A DNA stretch of 64,000 bases. Origin: Desulfatitalea tepidiphila. GTDB taxonomy: Bacteria > Desulfobacterota > Desulfobacteria > Desulfobacterales > Desulfosarcinaceae. Under the pieces are notes generated by a model. That model was not told the DNA's origin. It did not search any database and was given only the letters and a program-made list of their open reading frames with translations. Shown here piece by piece: positions 44,999 to 58,160 of the stretch. The stretch's first letter is position 1. Each line of letters opens with the position of its first letter. The translations under genes and the position numbers were made by a program. Where the stretch lies: NCBI RefSeq assembly GCF_001293685.1, contig NZ_BCAG01000005.1:310001-374000 (forward strand), read 5' to 3'.

Positions 44999-47962
44999 TT
45001 AGGAAAAGGTGATTTCCGGAGGAGAGAGAAAGCGGTTCCAGACCCCGATAATGAAACGGCGCGACCGCTCGAACCGATCCCGGCCGACCCTGGCCGATTG
45101 CTGCCGCAGATTGAGCCGGTGGGCCGTGGCCCTGTATATAAGGTAGGCGCGACGCAATCGAAAGGCCGTCTCGCCGTCCAGAATGCCCGCCTCGTTGAGC
45201 GCCTGGAGCAACCGCACGTTATCTGTCCAGCGGATGATCTCGGGGTGGCGGTGGGCGTTGGCCAATATGAGATACTGCACCAGAAACTCGATATCGATGA
45301 TGCCCCCCGGGTCCTGTTTGATATCGAACTCGGTGGGTTTCCAGTCACGCTGCTCGCGGCGCAGACGCGCCCGCATATCGGACACCTCGTGCCTGAGTTG
45401 TTCCGGGTCCCTGGGTCGCGTCAGGATATCCCGACGGATGACCTCGAAGTGCTCCCGCAGGGCCTGATCGCCGGAAATGAAGCGGGCGCGGATGAGCGCC
45501 TGGTGCTCCCAGGTCCAGGCATCGTCACTCTGGTAGGCGGCAAACCCGTTGATATGACTGACCAGCATGCCTGAATCGCCGCTGGGCCGCAAACGCATGT
45601 CGGCATCGTACAACGTCCCCGCGCCGGTGTGGGTGGTGAACATGTGCAGCACGCGCTGACCCAGCCGGGTGAAGAACTGTGCATTGTCCAGCGTTCGTTC
45701 CTTGCCCTGGGTTTCGCCCGGCTCGGCGGCATGAAGAAAGACCAGGTCCAGATCCGACCCATAACCAAGCTCCAGGCCGCCCAGCTTCCCGTAAGCGACC
45801 ACCGCGAAGCCACGTTCGCAACGGCCCTGTTCGATATGGCAGACCGGTTGCCCATACCTGGCCTTCAGCCGCTCGAAGCACAGATGCACCACTTGGTCGA
45901 CCACCACCTCGGCGATGTCCGACAGATGATCGCTCACCTTCATCAAGGGCAGCACATGCATGATGTCCGAGGCAGCCACGCGCAGCACGTTGACCTGCTT
46001 GAAGACGCGCAGCACCTCCATCTGGTATTCCAGGTCCTCGGCATCCACACCGGCCAGCCGCTGCCGCAGTTCCTGCTCGAGTTCGGCCCGGCGCGGGGGC
46101 CGGTAAAGGGTCCTGGCGTCGAGCAGTTCGTCGAGTAAAACCGGATGGCGCCCGAGAAACGAAGCGATCCAGGGGCTGGCACCGGCCAGATCGACCAGAT
46201 GGGTGATGGCCAAGGGGTTTTCATTGAGCAGGGCCAAATAGGAAGTGCGGCGTTGAATGCTCCGAATCAGTTCCAGCACCCGACCCAGCACCAGGTCGGG
46301 TTGTTCGGCCTGCCCCACCGCCTGAAGCACCATGGGCAGCAGCCGATTCAGCCGTTCTTGCCCCACCCGGCTCAGCGTCTGAAGCACGCGATCCTGCTTC
46401 AAGTCCTGGAGATGCCGGAGCGCCGCCTTGGGGTCTTGGTATCCCAGCCGGACAAGCAGTTCGACCCCTTGAGATTCATCGCCCACCCCCTGCCACAGGG
46501 CGGACAATTTTGCCAGGTCTTCTCTCCCAGGGTCTGCGGCGGCATGCTCCGCGCCGTTGGATGCCAGCAATTCGTTGAAATGGGCGTGAACCCGATGGCG
46601 ATGGCGGTCGAGCGCCGACTTGAACGCCTCCCAATCCGCAAATCCCATGGCGGCCGCCAGGCGCACTTTTCCCGCGTTATCAGTCGGAAGGGCATGCACC
46701 TGCTGATCGGCCCACTGCTGCAGCCGATTTTCCACCTTGCGCAGAAACAGGTAGGCACTGTCCATCACCTCTGCAACCGATTCGGGGATATACTGTTTGC
46801 CAACCAGAACGGTCAGCACCTTTCGGATCGGACGAATCTGCAGGGGCAACTCGACACCCCCGCGAATCAACTGAAACATCTGGCCGAAGAATTCGATCTC
46901 CCGGATTCCGCCCGGTCCCAGCTTGATGTTGTCCTGGAGCCCCTTGCTTCGCACCTCCATGGCGATGCGCCCCTTCATGTCGCGCAGACTGTCGAAGGCC
47001 CCGTAGTCCAGGTAACGCCGGAAGACAAAAGGCTTGAGTCGTTCGAGCAGGCGCCGGCCGGCGGCCTGATCGCCGGCCACCACGCGCGCCTTGATCATCG
47101 CGTACCGCTCCCACTCACGCCCTTGCCCCTGATAATAATCCTCCAGGCGATCGAAGGTCATGGCCAACGGTCCCGACTCACCATAGGGCCGCAAACGGGT
47201 GTCCACCCGGAAAACGAAGCCGTCTGCGGTGGCGGCGCCGATGGCCTGGATCAGCGCCCGGCACAGACGGGTAAAAAACGCTTCGTGGGTGTCGCTGCCC
47301 TTATCGCCCCCTGCGGTCCGCCCCTCCGAAGCGTAGGCGAACATCAGGTCCACATCAGACGAAAAATTCAGTTCGTTGGCCCCCAGCTTGCCCAGACCGA
47401 TCACCACCAGTTGAACGGGCCGTCCGTCCTGGTCACAGGGCGCTCCCCAATGCGCACACTCATGGCGATACAGAGCCGCCAGGGCAGCACCCACGGTGGC
47501 GTCGGCCAATGTCGAAAGGTCGGCCATGGTCTCCTCCAGCTCGGACCAGCCGCAGATATCACGCAAAGCGATGCGCACCATCTCGCGCCGACGGAAACCG
47601 CGCAGAAACTGCATGAGCGCATCCCTGGAGACGGCCGGCGATGCCACCGGCAGGACCTCACCCGCGTCGGACAGTGCAAGCGGCTGCGAAAAACGCTGTT
47701 GCCACATGCGTTCCAGACGTGCCTGCATGCCATGGGGACCGTAAACGGCATGCAGATCGCCGCTGGAAACCAAGTCGGGCAACAATAGAGGGTTGCGTAT
47801 GAGCTGTTTGGTGATAAAATCAGAAAAAGTCAGCGCCTCCGCGACGACCCTGTTCGTTTCCGCCCAAACGGACGGATCGATCCCATCTCGTGTCATGGCT
47901 TCCAATACGGCGTTCCATCTCGATGCGGTGTCGGCCTTCAGTTCAGACGGCAGGAGAAACAT
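44999..47962 (-). CDS. glnE: Bifunctional glutamine synthetase adenylyltransferase/deadenylase
   Basis: 987 residues, normal GlnE length. It has two nucleotidyltransferase domains with internal homology: N-terminal deadenylase with LGKLGANELNFSSDVDLMFA and C-terminal adenylylase with GKLGGLELGYGSDLDLVFLH (each G-G/A...S-D-x-D). The linker helical bundle and RFRLSGDS-type region lie between them. It controls GlnA by modifying its Tyr in response to PII. SD AAGGA precedes ATG 47962. The stop codon TAA lies in the target duplication of the MITE-like element. Confidence 0.95.
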   Translation of the reverse strand: MFLLPSELKADTASRWNAVLEAMTRDGIDPSVWAETNRVVAEALTFSDFITKQLIRNPLLLPDLVSSGDLHAVYGPHGMQARLERMWQQRFSQPLALSDAGEVLPVASPAVSRDALMQFLRGFRRREMVRIALRDICGWSELEETMADLSTLADATVGAALAALYRHECAHWGAPCDQDGRPVQLVVIGLGKLGANELNFSSDVDLMFAYASEGRTAGGDKGSDTHEAFFTRLCRALIQAIGAATADGFVFRVDTRLRPYGESGPLAMTFDRLEDYYQGQGREWERYAMIKARVVAGDQAAGRRLLERLKPFVFRRYLDYGAFDSLRDMKGRIAMEVRSKGLQDNIKLGPGGIREIEFFGQMFQLIRGGVELPLQIRPIRKVLTVLVGKQYIPESVAEVMDSAYLFLRKVENRLQQWADQQVHALPTDNAGKVRLAAAMGFADWEAFKSALDRHRHRVHAHFNELLASNGAEHAAADPGREDLAKLSALWQGVGDESQGVELLVRLGYQDPKAALRHLQDLKQDRVLQTLSRVGQERLNRLLPMVLQAVGQAEQPDLVLGRVLELIRSIQRRTSYLALLNENPLAITHLVDLAGASPWIASFLGRHPVLLDELLDARTLYRPPRRAELEQELRQRLAGVDAEDLEYQMEVLRVFKQVNVLRVAASDIMHVLPLMKVSDHLSDIAEVVVDQVVHLCFERLKARYGQPVCHIEQGRCERGFAVVAYGKLGGLELGYGSDLDLVFLHAAEPGETQGKERTLDNAQFFTRLGQRVLHMFTTHTGAGTLYDADMRLRPSGDSGMLVSHINGFAAYQSDDAWTWEHQALIRARFISGDQALREHFEVIRRDILTRPRDPEQLRHEVSDMRARLRREQRDWKPTEFDIKQDPGGIIDIEFLVQYLILANAHRHPEIIRWTDNVRLLQALNEAGILDGETAFRLRRAYLIYRATAHRLNLRQQSARVGRDRFERSRRFIIGVWNRFLSPPEITFS

Positions 47963-48299
47963 GGAGGTCCTTTTTGACGTATTCTGTGGGTGATAGCTCT
48001 GTCAAAGGTCGTTGCCGGACGGTGTCGTCATCAATGGCATGTTTTATGAATAAACTGCCCGTGCGTGCAGACGATTGCTATCTTTGATATCAGAAAACAG
48101 AAGACAGGCCAAGAGATCGGACCAGCAGCGAATTATTTCACGATTCGGTCGACTTGGAAGCTAGGGCCAGACGCCCTGAAAGCCGGTAAAAAAGGGCACC
48201 GTCGAGGCCGTTCACAGCAAAAAACAAGACATTTTTGTCGTTTTTCAGTCCAAAAAATTACATAAATGTTGTTATGCGACCAGGAAGGAAAGGTAGACC
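47963..48299. other. Divergent glnE-glutamate synthase intergenic region
   Basis: 337 nt without a credible gene. AT-rich near the glutamate synthase side, with a small inverted repeat GACATTTTTGTC around 48225-48240. No clear sigma-70 or sigma-54 promoter could be fixed by eye. Confidence 0.5.
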
Positions 48300-49430
48300 A
48301 TGTGTCGTTTATTTGCCATCACCAGCAAGACCCCATTGTCGCCCATGATCGCCATGGAGGCCATGGATGTGATGCGCGAAGGGCATGACGGCTCGGGGGT
48401 CGGCCTCTTTTTACGGGACCTGGCCGGTCCCTTCGAGGAGATGAAAGACGCCCCGATCCTGTCGGGGATCTTCACCGATGCCGGCATCAAACGCCTGGAC
48501 CGCTACATGATGGATCTGGGTTTCATGACCAAATACAAAATCTCGATCAAGGTGCCCAAGGTCAAACTGCCCGGCACACCCAAGCGCGATGTCTACTTGA
48601 TTCGAGCCTATGAATATCCTGAAGAGTGGGAAGCGCTACCCAAACAGGAGGTCGACAACCGCCTGGTGAGCATCCGCCTCCAGTTGCGGGCCATGGGCGA
48701 GGAGGAGCAGGATATGATCGTCTTCTCCTTCTGGCCCGATGTGATCATGATCAAGGAGATCGGCGATCCCATGCAGGTGGCCCGGCACTTGAATTTCGGC
48801 CGCCAGGAGCTCAATGCCCGCGTGATCATGGCCCAGGGGCGCCAGAACACCAACTACGCCATCAACCTGTACGCCTGCCATCCGTTTTTCATCCAGGGGT
48901 ATGCCACGATGACCAACGGCGAAAACACGGCTTTCGTGCCCATCCGGGAGTATCTCCTGTCGCGACAGGTCCTCGGCTACACCGGCTATCAGTCGGACTC
49001 CGAGGTCTTCACCCACATCCTGCACTACACGATCCACCACCTGGGGCTGGGGTTGGAGACCTACAAGCACATCATCACCCCGTTGCAGAACGAAGCCCTG
49101 GAAAAGCATCCCAGCGGCGCGTTCCTAAAGCAGCTCAAACACAGCTGCCGCCAGTTGACCATCGACGGCCCCAACTGCGTCATCGGCTGTCTGCCCGACC
49201 ATTCGCTCTTCATGGTCCAGGACCGCAAGAAGCTTCGCCCCGGTGTGGTAGGCGGAAAACCCGGCTGCTGGGCCTTTTCATCTGAAATCTGCGGCCTGGA
49301 TGCCGCCATCCCGGACCGAGACAAAAGCAAGGACTTCCAACCCATGCATCTGGACACGACCATCGTCGGTCCGGATCGCCAGGAGATCGCCATATGCTCC
49401 CAGACCGACCCATTACCCCTTCCACGCTGA
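48300..49430 (+). CDS. Glutamate synthase glutaminase subunit (split GltB, class II amidotransferase)
   Basis: 376 residues. Ntn amidotransferase with catalytic Cys2 (MCRLFAITSK), REGHDGSGVGLFL, and the asparagine/aspartate region GENTAFVPIREYLL. This part releases ammonia from glutamine and passes it to the FMN subunit encoded next. In archaea and many anaerobes the long GltB is split this way. AGGAAGG precedes the ATG; the next gene starts 37 nt inside this one. Confidence 0.9.
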   Translation: MCRLFAITSKTPLSPMIAMEAMDVMREGHDGSGVGLFLRDLAGPFEEMKDAPILSGIFTDAGIKRLDRYMMDLGFMTKYKISIKVPKVKLPGTPKRDVYLIRAYEYPEEWEALPKQEVDNRLVSIRLQLRAMGEEEQDMIVFSFWPDVIMIKEIGDPMQVARHLNFGRQELNARVIMAQGRQNTNYAINLYACHPFFIQGYATMTNGENTAFVPIREYLLSRQVLGYTGYQSDSEVFTHILHYTIHHLGLGLETYKHIITPLQNEALEKHPSGAFLKQLKHSCRQLTIDGPNCVIGCLPDHSLFMVQDRKKLRPGVVGGKPGCWAFSSEICGLDAAIPDRDKSKDFQPMHLDTTIVGPDRQEIAICSQTDPLPLPR

Positions 49431-51028
49431 GCGTCAAGGACCTGCTCTGGCAGGTTCTGTGGGACAAAGACAAATGCACGCTGTGCGGCCGCTGCACGGC
49501 CGTGTGCCCGGTCAACGCCATCGAACTGGGTGTATTTCGCAAACGCGAGTTCACGGCGTCGCTGGAACCGGAGCGGCCATCTACCAACGTATACAAGGTC
49601 TATCACGGCATCCGCCAGAAGACCGATCCGGCCTACGCCTGTGTGGGCTGCGCCATGTGCAACCAGGTGTGCCCCAATGATGCCATCATTCCCATACGTT
49701 CGGACGAGGCCGACAAACTGCGTTTCCACATCAACCGGGGCGGCCAGCCGCGCAGCCGGGGCGGCCGGCGCAACGTGCCCGGCGGGTTGCTGGATCAGAT
49801 CAAATTCATCCGCATCTCCATGCTGACCGATCCGGCCCTCGACGCCGGCCGGCACGAATTCGAGCTGCGCACACTGCTGGGGCGCATGCTGCCGCCCGAG
49901 GACAACATCCGGTTCTACAAGGAAAACGGTTGGATACCCCCGGTGCGCGAAATCTATCCGCTGATCATCGGCAGCATGTCCTTCGGAGCCCTGTCGCCCA
50001 ACATGTGGGAAGGACTTCAACTCGGCGTGGCCTACCTCAACGAAGAGTTGGGCATGCCCGTGCGCATGTGCACGGGCGAAGGCGGATGTCCTCCCCGCCT
50101 GCTGCGCAGCCGCTTCCTGAAATACACGATCCTGCAGATCGCCAGCGGCTACTTCGGGTGGGACGAAATCATCCACGCCCTGCCCGACATGCAGGAGGAC
50201 CCGTGCGCCGTCGAGATCAAATATGGCCAGGGCGCCAAACCGGGCGACGGCGGGCTGCTCATGTGGCACAAGGTGAATAAATTGATCGCCGCCATCCGGG
50301 GCGTGCCGGTGGGAGTCAGTCTGCCCAGCCCGCCGACCCACCAGACCAAATACTCCATCGAAGAGGCTGTGGCCAAGATGATCCAGTCCATGTACATGAC
50401 CTGGGGCTTCCGCGTGCCGGTATATCCCAAGATATCGGGCACCTCGACGGCCATGGCAGTGCTCAACAACCTGACCCGCAACCCCTATGCGGCCGGCCTG
50501 GCCATCGACGGTGAAGACGGCGGTACGGGGGCGGCCTACAACGTCTCCATGAACCACATGGGACACCCCATCGCCACCAACATCCGGGACGCCTACTTCA
50601 ATCTAGCCAAGCTGGGCAAACAGAACGAGATTCCCCTGTTCGCCGGCGGTGGGGTGGGCAAGAACGGCAACCTGGCGGCCAACGCCGCGGCCCTGATCAT
50701 GCTGGGCGCCAGCGGTGTTCAGATCGGCAAATACATCATGCAGGCGGCGGCCGGCTGTTTGGGATCGGAAAGCGACCGCTGCAACATTTGCAACATCGGC
50801 CGCTGCCCCAAGGGCATCACCTCCCAGGACCCGAGACTGTACCGCCGCCTGGATGTGGACATGGTGGCCGAACGGGTGGTGGATGCCTTTTTAGCCTTCG
50901 ACATGGAGCTGAAAAAGATCGTGGCGCCCCTGGGCCGCTCGACCACCCTGCCCATAGGCATGTCCGATGCCCTGGGCATCGGCGACCATCATGCGGCCGA
51001 ACGGCTGGGGATCAAGTATGTCGTTTAA
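49394..51028 (+). CDS. Glutamate synthase FMN subunit with N-terminal ferredoxin domain
   Basis: 544 residues: two 4Fe-4S binding motifs at the N-terminus (CTLCGRCTAVCP, about 30-41; CVGCAMCNQVCP, about 76-87), then the FMN/(beta/alpha)8 glutamate synthase domain with GSMSFGALSPNMWEG, TGEGGCP, IKYGQGAKPGDGG and DGEDGGTGAAYNVSM. The 3Fe-4S Cys set is CNICNIGRCPKG. The ATG at 49394 has AGGAG 8 nt upstream, so the 37-nt overlap with the glutaminase gene looks real and would couple translation. Confidence 0.94.
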   Translation: MLPDRPITPSTLSVKDLLWQVLWDKDKCTLCGRCTAVCPVNAIELGVFRKREFTASLEPERPSTNVYKVYHGIRQKTDPAYACVGCAMCNQVCPNDAIIPIRSDEADKLRFHINRGGQPRSRGGRRNVPGGLLDQIKFIRISMLTDPALDAGRHEFELRTLLGRMLPPEDNIRFYKENGWIPPVREIYPLIIGSMSFGALSPNMWEGLQLGVAYLNEELGMPVRMCTGEGGCPPRLLRSRFLKYTILQIASGYFGWDEIIHALPDMQEDPCAVEIKYGQGAKPGDGGLLMWHKVNKLIAAIRGVPVGVSLPSPPTHQTKYSIEEAVAKMIQSMYMTWGFRVPVYPKISGTSTAMAVLNNLTRNPYAAGLAIDGEDGGTGAAYNVSMNHMGHPIATNIRDAYFNLAKLGKQNEIPLFAGGGVGKNGNLAANAAALIMLGASGVQIGKYIMQAAAGCLGSESDRCNICNIGRCPKGITSQDPRLYRRLDVDMVAERVVDAFLAFDMELKKIVAPLGRSTTLPIGMSDALGIGDHHAAERLGIKYVV

Positions 51029-51212
51029 TCGGGATCGGGCCTGCCATTTATCGAAATCCCAACTGGCGGGCACGCGTCAGAAAATGGGAAAAAGTTTAAA
51101 GTTGGAAGTTTGAAGTTTAAAGCGAAGCAAAGCGTCATTCAAAAATAGACCACCTACCACCACTTAAAACTTAACACTTTAAACTTAAAACTGATTTCAC
51201 AGGATTTTCACA
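51029..51212. repeat. AT-rich inverted GTTTAAAG/CTTAAAAC repeat region
   Basis: Gap of 184 nt between two glutamate synthase genes. It carries AAGTTTAAAGTT...GAAGTTTAAAG (about 51094-51123) and, in inverse sense, CACTTAAAACTTAACACTT plus TAAACTTAAAACTG (about 51160-51193). A near-identical CACTTAAAACTTTACACTT occurs at about 1116-1134 between rlpA and lon. Confidence 0.6.
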
Positions 51213-53555
51213 ATGAACACCACCCTCAAAAACTATCATATCATCCCCGGCCGCGACGCCAACGGCAACCGCATCGAATCGCGGGTGTTGGAAGAGAACA
51301 TCCAGGCGGCCGTTGCCCAGGGACAGACCCGTTTGCGAGTGGACGCCTACGGCCAGCATGGGATCGGCGGCCGCTTGTGGCGGGCCGGGGACCAGAAGGT
51401 GCACGTCCACATCGAAGGGCCGGCCGGTCAGCGGGTCGGCTCGATGGGATCGGCCAACACCCGCATCGACGTCATGGGGCCTGCCTCGGATGATGTGGGA
51501 TGGCTCAATGCCGGGGCCGAAATCGTGGTCCACGGCAATGCCGGCAACGGCGTGGCCAATGCCATGGCCCAGGGCAAAGTCTATGTAGCCGGCAATATCG
51601 GCGCGCGCGGCATGACCATGACCAAGCAGAACCCACGTTTCGAGCCCCCGGAGTTGTGGGTCCTGGGCTCGGTGGGGGACTACTTCGGAGAATTCATGGC
51701 CGGCGGCGTCGCGGTCGTTTGCGGCCACAACGCCCAGAATCCCAAAAACGTGCTGGGCTACCGGCCGTTGGTGGGCATGGTGGGGGGCAAGGTCTTCTTT
51801 CGGGGACCCCACATGGGCTTCAGCCAGACCGACGCCCGGCTCGCCCCCATCGATGCCGAGGAGTGGCAATGGCTCGTGCAGGGGCTGCGGCGGTTTCTCG
51901 AAGCCATCGGGCAGCATGAATTCTTATACACCCTGATGTCGGAAAAGGACCGGTGGCAGTGCCTCAAGGCCCGCACGCCCCAGGAACGCATCGCCCGGAC
52001 CAAACGCCCCATGCAGGCCTTCCACAAGGAGGTGTGGGACAAGGAACTGGGCAAAGGCGGATTGGTGGGCGACCTCACCAGCCTGGACCGCAACCCCATT
52101 CCGCTGACCACCCGGGGCGATCTGCGACGCTTCGTTCCGGTGTGGGAAAACTATAAATACAAGGCCCCCTGCGAAGCCAGCTGCCCCACCGGTATACCGG
52201 TGCAGGAGCGCTGGCGGCTGGTGCGTGAAGGGCGGATCGACGAGGCGGTTGACATGGCCCTGGCCTATACCCCCTTTCCAGCCACGGTGTGCGGCTATCT
52301 GTGCCCCCACCTGTGCATGCAGTCGTGCACCAAAAACGCCGCCTTCATGACTCCGGTGGACGTGACCCAGTTGGGCAAGGCCAGCGTGGCCGCCCGGACG
52401 CCCGAATTGCCGCCCTTGTCGGGCAAACGCGTGGCCGTGGTCGGCGGCGGACCGGCGGGCCTCTCGGTGGCCTGGCAGTTGCGCCTCAAGGGGCACGAAG
52501 CGGTGGTCTACGACACAGCCGCAAGGCTCGGCGGCAAAATCAGCGCGTCGATTCCCGACAGCCGGATTCCCAGGGATGTGCTGGAGAAAGAGATCGACCG
52601 CATGGCCGAGATCATTCCCCACGTCCATCTGCAGCAGCGCCTGAGAAAAGCGGACACCGATCAACTGATCGCCGATTACGATTTTGTCGTTATCGCCGCC
52701 GGCGCCCAGAAGCCGCGCACGCTGCCCATTCCGGGCAACGAACGGCTGACCACGGCACTCGATTTCCTCCAGGCGGCCAAGAAAGGCAAGGCGCGGGCAG
52801 GCAAGCGGGTGGTGATCATCGGAGCCGGCAACGTGGGGTGCGATGTGGCCACTGAAGCAGCCCGCCTGGGCGCCGAACAGATCCTGCTCCTCGATGTTCA
52901 GGAGCCGGCCTCGTTCGGCAAGGAGCGCGAGGAGGCCGAACGGGTCGGGGCCAAATTCCGCTGGCCGGTCTTCACCAGGGCCATCACCAGGAAGGGGGTC
53001 GAACTGGATACCGGCGAAGTGATTCCGGCGGACTCGGTCTTCATCTCCATCGGCGATGCACCGGACCTGGAATTTCTGCCTGACGACATTGCCGTCGAGC
53101 GCGGTTTCGTCAAGGTCGACGAGAATTATCAGACCTCCCATCGCAAGGTCTTTGCCATCGGTGATGTGGTGCGTCCGGGGCTGTTGACCGATGCCATCGG
53201 CGCCGGCCGCCGGGCGGCGCGGATCATCGATGATGTGGCGGCCGGCCGAAGACCGACCGCCGATCCGCGCACGGTGATCGATGCCCAGCGGGTCAGCCTG
53301 GAATATTATGACCCGCGCGTCGTCACCTACGAGAACATGGACCACTGTGGCAGCCAATGCGCCTCGTGCGGCCAATGCCGGGATTGCGGCATCTGCGTGG
53401 CCGTCTGCCCGGAAAGCGCCATCAGCCGGGTTCAGACCCCGGACGGCAAATTCGAATACACGGTGGCCGCCGATCGATGCATCGGATGCGGCTTCTGCGC
53501 CGGGGCCTGTCCATGCGGCATATGGAATCTGATCGAAAATGCGCCCCTGGAGTAG
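51213..53555 (+). CDS. Glutamate synthase GXGXG domain fused to FAD/NADPH oxidoreductase with ferredoxin tail
   Basis: 780 residues combining the GXGXG beta-helix domain of GltB (about 1-230, with GSMGSANTRIDVMG, GNAGNGVANAMAQGKVYVAG) and a GltD-like small subunit. The latter has N-terminal Fe-S cysteines (CEASCPTGIP, CGYLCPHLC), FAD motif VVGGGPAGLSVAWQL, NADPH motif IIGAGNVGCDVA and FAIGDVVRPG. A C-terminal ferredoxin domain holds two more clusters (CASCGQCRDCGICVAVCP, CIGCGFCAGACPCG). Third gene of the glutamate synthase set; electrons go from NAD(P)H or ferredoxin to the FMN subunit. Confidence 0.92.
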   Translation: MNTTLKNYHIIPGRDANGNRIESRVLEENIQAAVAQGQTRLRVDAYGQHGIGGRLWRAGDQKVHVHIEGPAGQRVGSMGSANTRIDVMGPASDDVGWLNAGAEIVVHGNAGNGVANAMAQGKVYVAGNIGARGMTMTKQNPRFEPPELWVLGSVGDYFGEFMAGGVAVVCGHNAQNPKNVLGYRPLVGMVGGKVFFRGPHMGFSQTDARLAPIDAEEWQWLVQGLRRFLEAIGQHEFLYTLMSEKDRWQCLKARTPQERIARTKRPMQAFHKEVWDKELGKGGLVGDLTSLDRNPIPLTTRGDLRRFVPVWENYKYKAPCEASCPTGIPVQERWRLVREGRIDEAVDMALAYTPFPATVCGYLCPHLCMQSCTKNAAFMTPVDVTQLGKASVAARTPELPPLSGKRVAVVGGGPAGLSVAWQLRLKGHEAVVYDTAARLGGKISASIPDSRIPRDVLEKEIDRMAEIIPHVHLQQRLRKADTDQLIADYDFVVIAAGAQKPRTLPIPGNERLTTALDFLQAAKKGKARAGKRVVIIGAGNVGCDVATEAARLGAEQILLLDVQEPASFGKEREEAERVGAKFRWPVFTRAITRKGVELDTGEVIPADSVFISIGDAPDLEFLPDDIAVERGFVKVDENYQTSHRKVFAIGDVVRPGLLTDAIGAGRRAARIIDDVAAGRRPTADPRTVIDAQRVSLEYYDPRVVTYENMDHCGSQCASCGQCRDCGICVAVCPESAISRVQTPDGKFEYTVAADRCIGCGFCAGACPCGIWNLIENAPLE

Positions 53556-53684
53556 CACGCGGTCCCCATCCTGATAAAAGGAGGCTCTCGGGTTGCGCCT
53601 TTGCCGTCCGGATGCATATCTTGAGTTGCTTTTTGAGGCCCGAATAGGTTATTGGGCGCAGTTCAAAAAAAGGGTTTGAGGCAT

Positions 53685-54854
53685 ATGAGAGCGATTTTGG
53701 CATTGGAAGACGGCCGCACCTTCGATTGCCGTTCGTTCACCGGTCCCGGTGAAACCGGCGGAGAAGTGGTCTTCAATACCGCCATGAGCGGCTACCAGGA
53801 GGTGTTGACCGATCCCTCCTACAGCGGCCAACTGGTCACCATGACCTATCCGCTGATCGGCAATTACGGTGTCAACCCGGAGGATATGGAATCCGACCGG
53901 GTGCAGGTGGCGGGCTTTATCGTCCGCGAGTATCAATCCGCATACAGCAACTACCGGGCCAACGCCAGCCTGGCCGATTATCTGACCCAAAACGGCGTGT
54001 TGGGGGTCGAGGCCCTCGACACCCGCGCCCTGACCCGCCATATCCGCAACACCGGGGCCATGCGGGCGGTGATCTCCACCGATGTGTCGGACCGGGAGGC
54101 CCTGGTGGCAAAAGCCCGTGCATTGCCCAGCATGGCGGGGCTCGACCTGGCCGGCACGGTCACAGGGAAGCATCCCTATCGATGGACCGACGGCCGGCCC
54201 ACCCCCATCGACGCCCGGCACGACCCTCTGGACGAGCGCATCTGGCGTCTCCGTAACACACGGCGGTCCGTGGTGGCCATCGATTTCGGCATCAAGTACA
54301 ATATCCTGCGCTGCCTGGCGACCCACGATCTGGAGATCGTGGTGGTGCCCGCCTTTACCGACGCGGAAACCATCCAGGCCATGGCGCCGGACGGCATTTT
54401 TCTTTCCAATGGCCCGGGCGATCCGGAACCGGTGGCTTACGGCATCCGAACCGCCCGGGCGCTCATGGGCTATCGCCCCATGTTCGGCATCTGCCTGGGC
54501 CACCAGATTCTCGGTCTGGCCGTGGGCGCCCGGACCTACAAGCTGAAGTTCGGGCATCGGGGCATCAACCATCCGGTCAAGAACCTGCTCACCGGCAAGG
54601 TGGAGATCACCTCCCAGAACCATGGATTCGCGGTCGACAGCCGAACCCTGGACCCGGACCTGATCGAGGTGACCCACATCAACTTGAACGACAACACGCT
54701 GGAAGGTTTCCGCCATCGGAGATTGCCCATGCTGGCCGTGCAGTACCATCCCGAAGCCTCTCCCGGACCTCACGATGCGCGCTACCTGTTCGCCGAATTC
54801 AGCCGCATGATCGAGCAGGTGCGGCAGATCCCAGCGGTGCCCCGAGTCAACTGA
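53685..54854 (+). CDS. carA: Carbamoyl-phosphate synthase small subunit
   Basis: 389 residues. N-terminal CPSase domain ([18 protein letters not shown]) and class I glutaminase with catalytic Cys in [10 protein letters not shown] and His/Glu in [13 protein letters not shown]. It delivers glutamine nitrogen to CarB for arginine and pyrimidine synthesis. The start at 53685 gives [10 protein letters not shown] and has GAGG just upstream; an in-frame codon at 53652 is not supported. carB follows after 27 nt. Confidence 0.96.
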   Translation: MRAILALEDGRTFDCRSFTGPGETGGEVVFNTAMSGYQEVLTDPSYSGQLVTMTYPLIGNYGVNPEDMESDRVQVAGFIVREYQSAYSNYRANASLADYLTQNGVLGVEALDTRALTRHIRNTGAMRAVISTDVSDREALVAKARALPSMAGLDLAGTVTGKHPYRWTDGRPTPIDARHDPLDERIWRLRNTRRSVVAIDFGIKYNILRCLATHDLEIVVVPAFTDAETIQAMAPDGIFLSNGPGDPEPVAYGIRTARALMGYRPMFGICLGHQILGLAVGARTYKLKFGHRGINHPVKNLLTGKVEITSQNHGFAVDSRTLDPDLIEVTHINLNDNTLEGFRHRRLPMLAVQYHPEASPGPHDARYLFAEFSRMIEQVRQIPAVPRVN

Positions 54855-54881
54855 AACCATAGGATCAATTAGCGACGCAAC

Positions 54882-58159
<3,278 letters not shown>

Positions 58160-58160
<1 letters not shown>

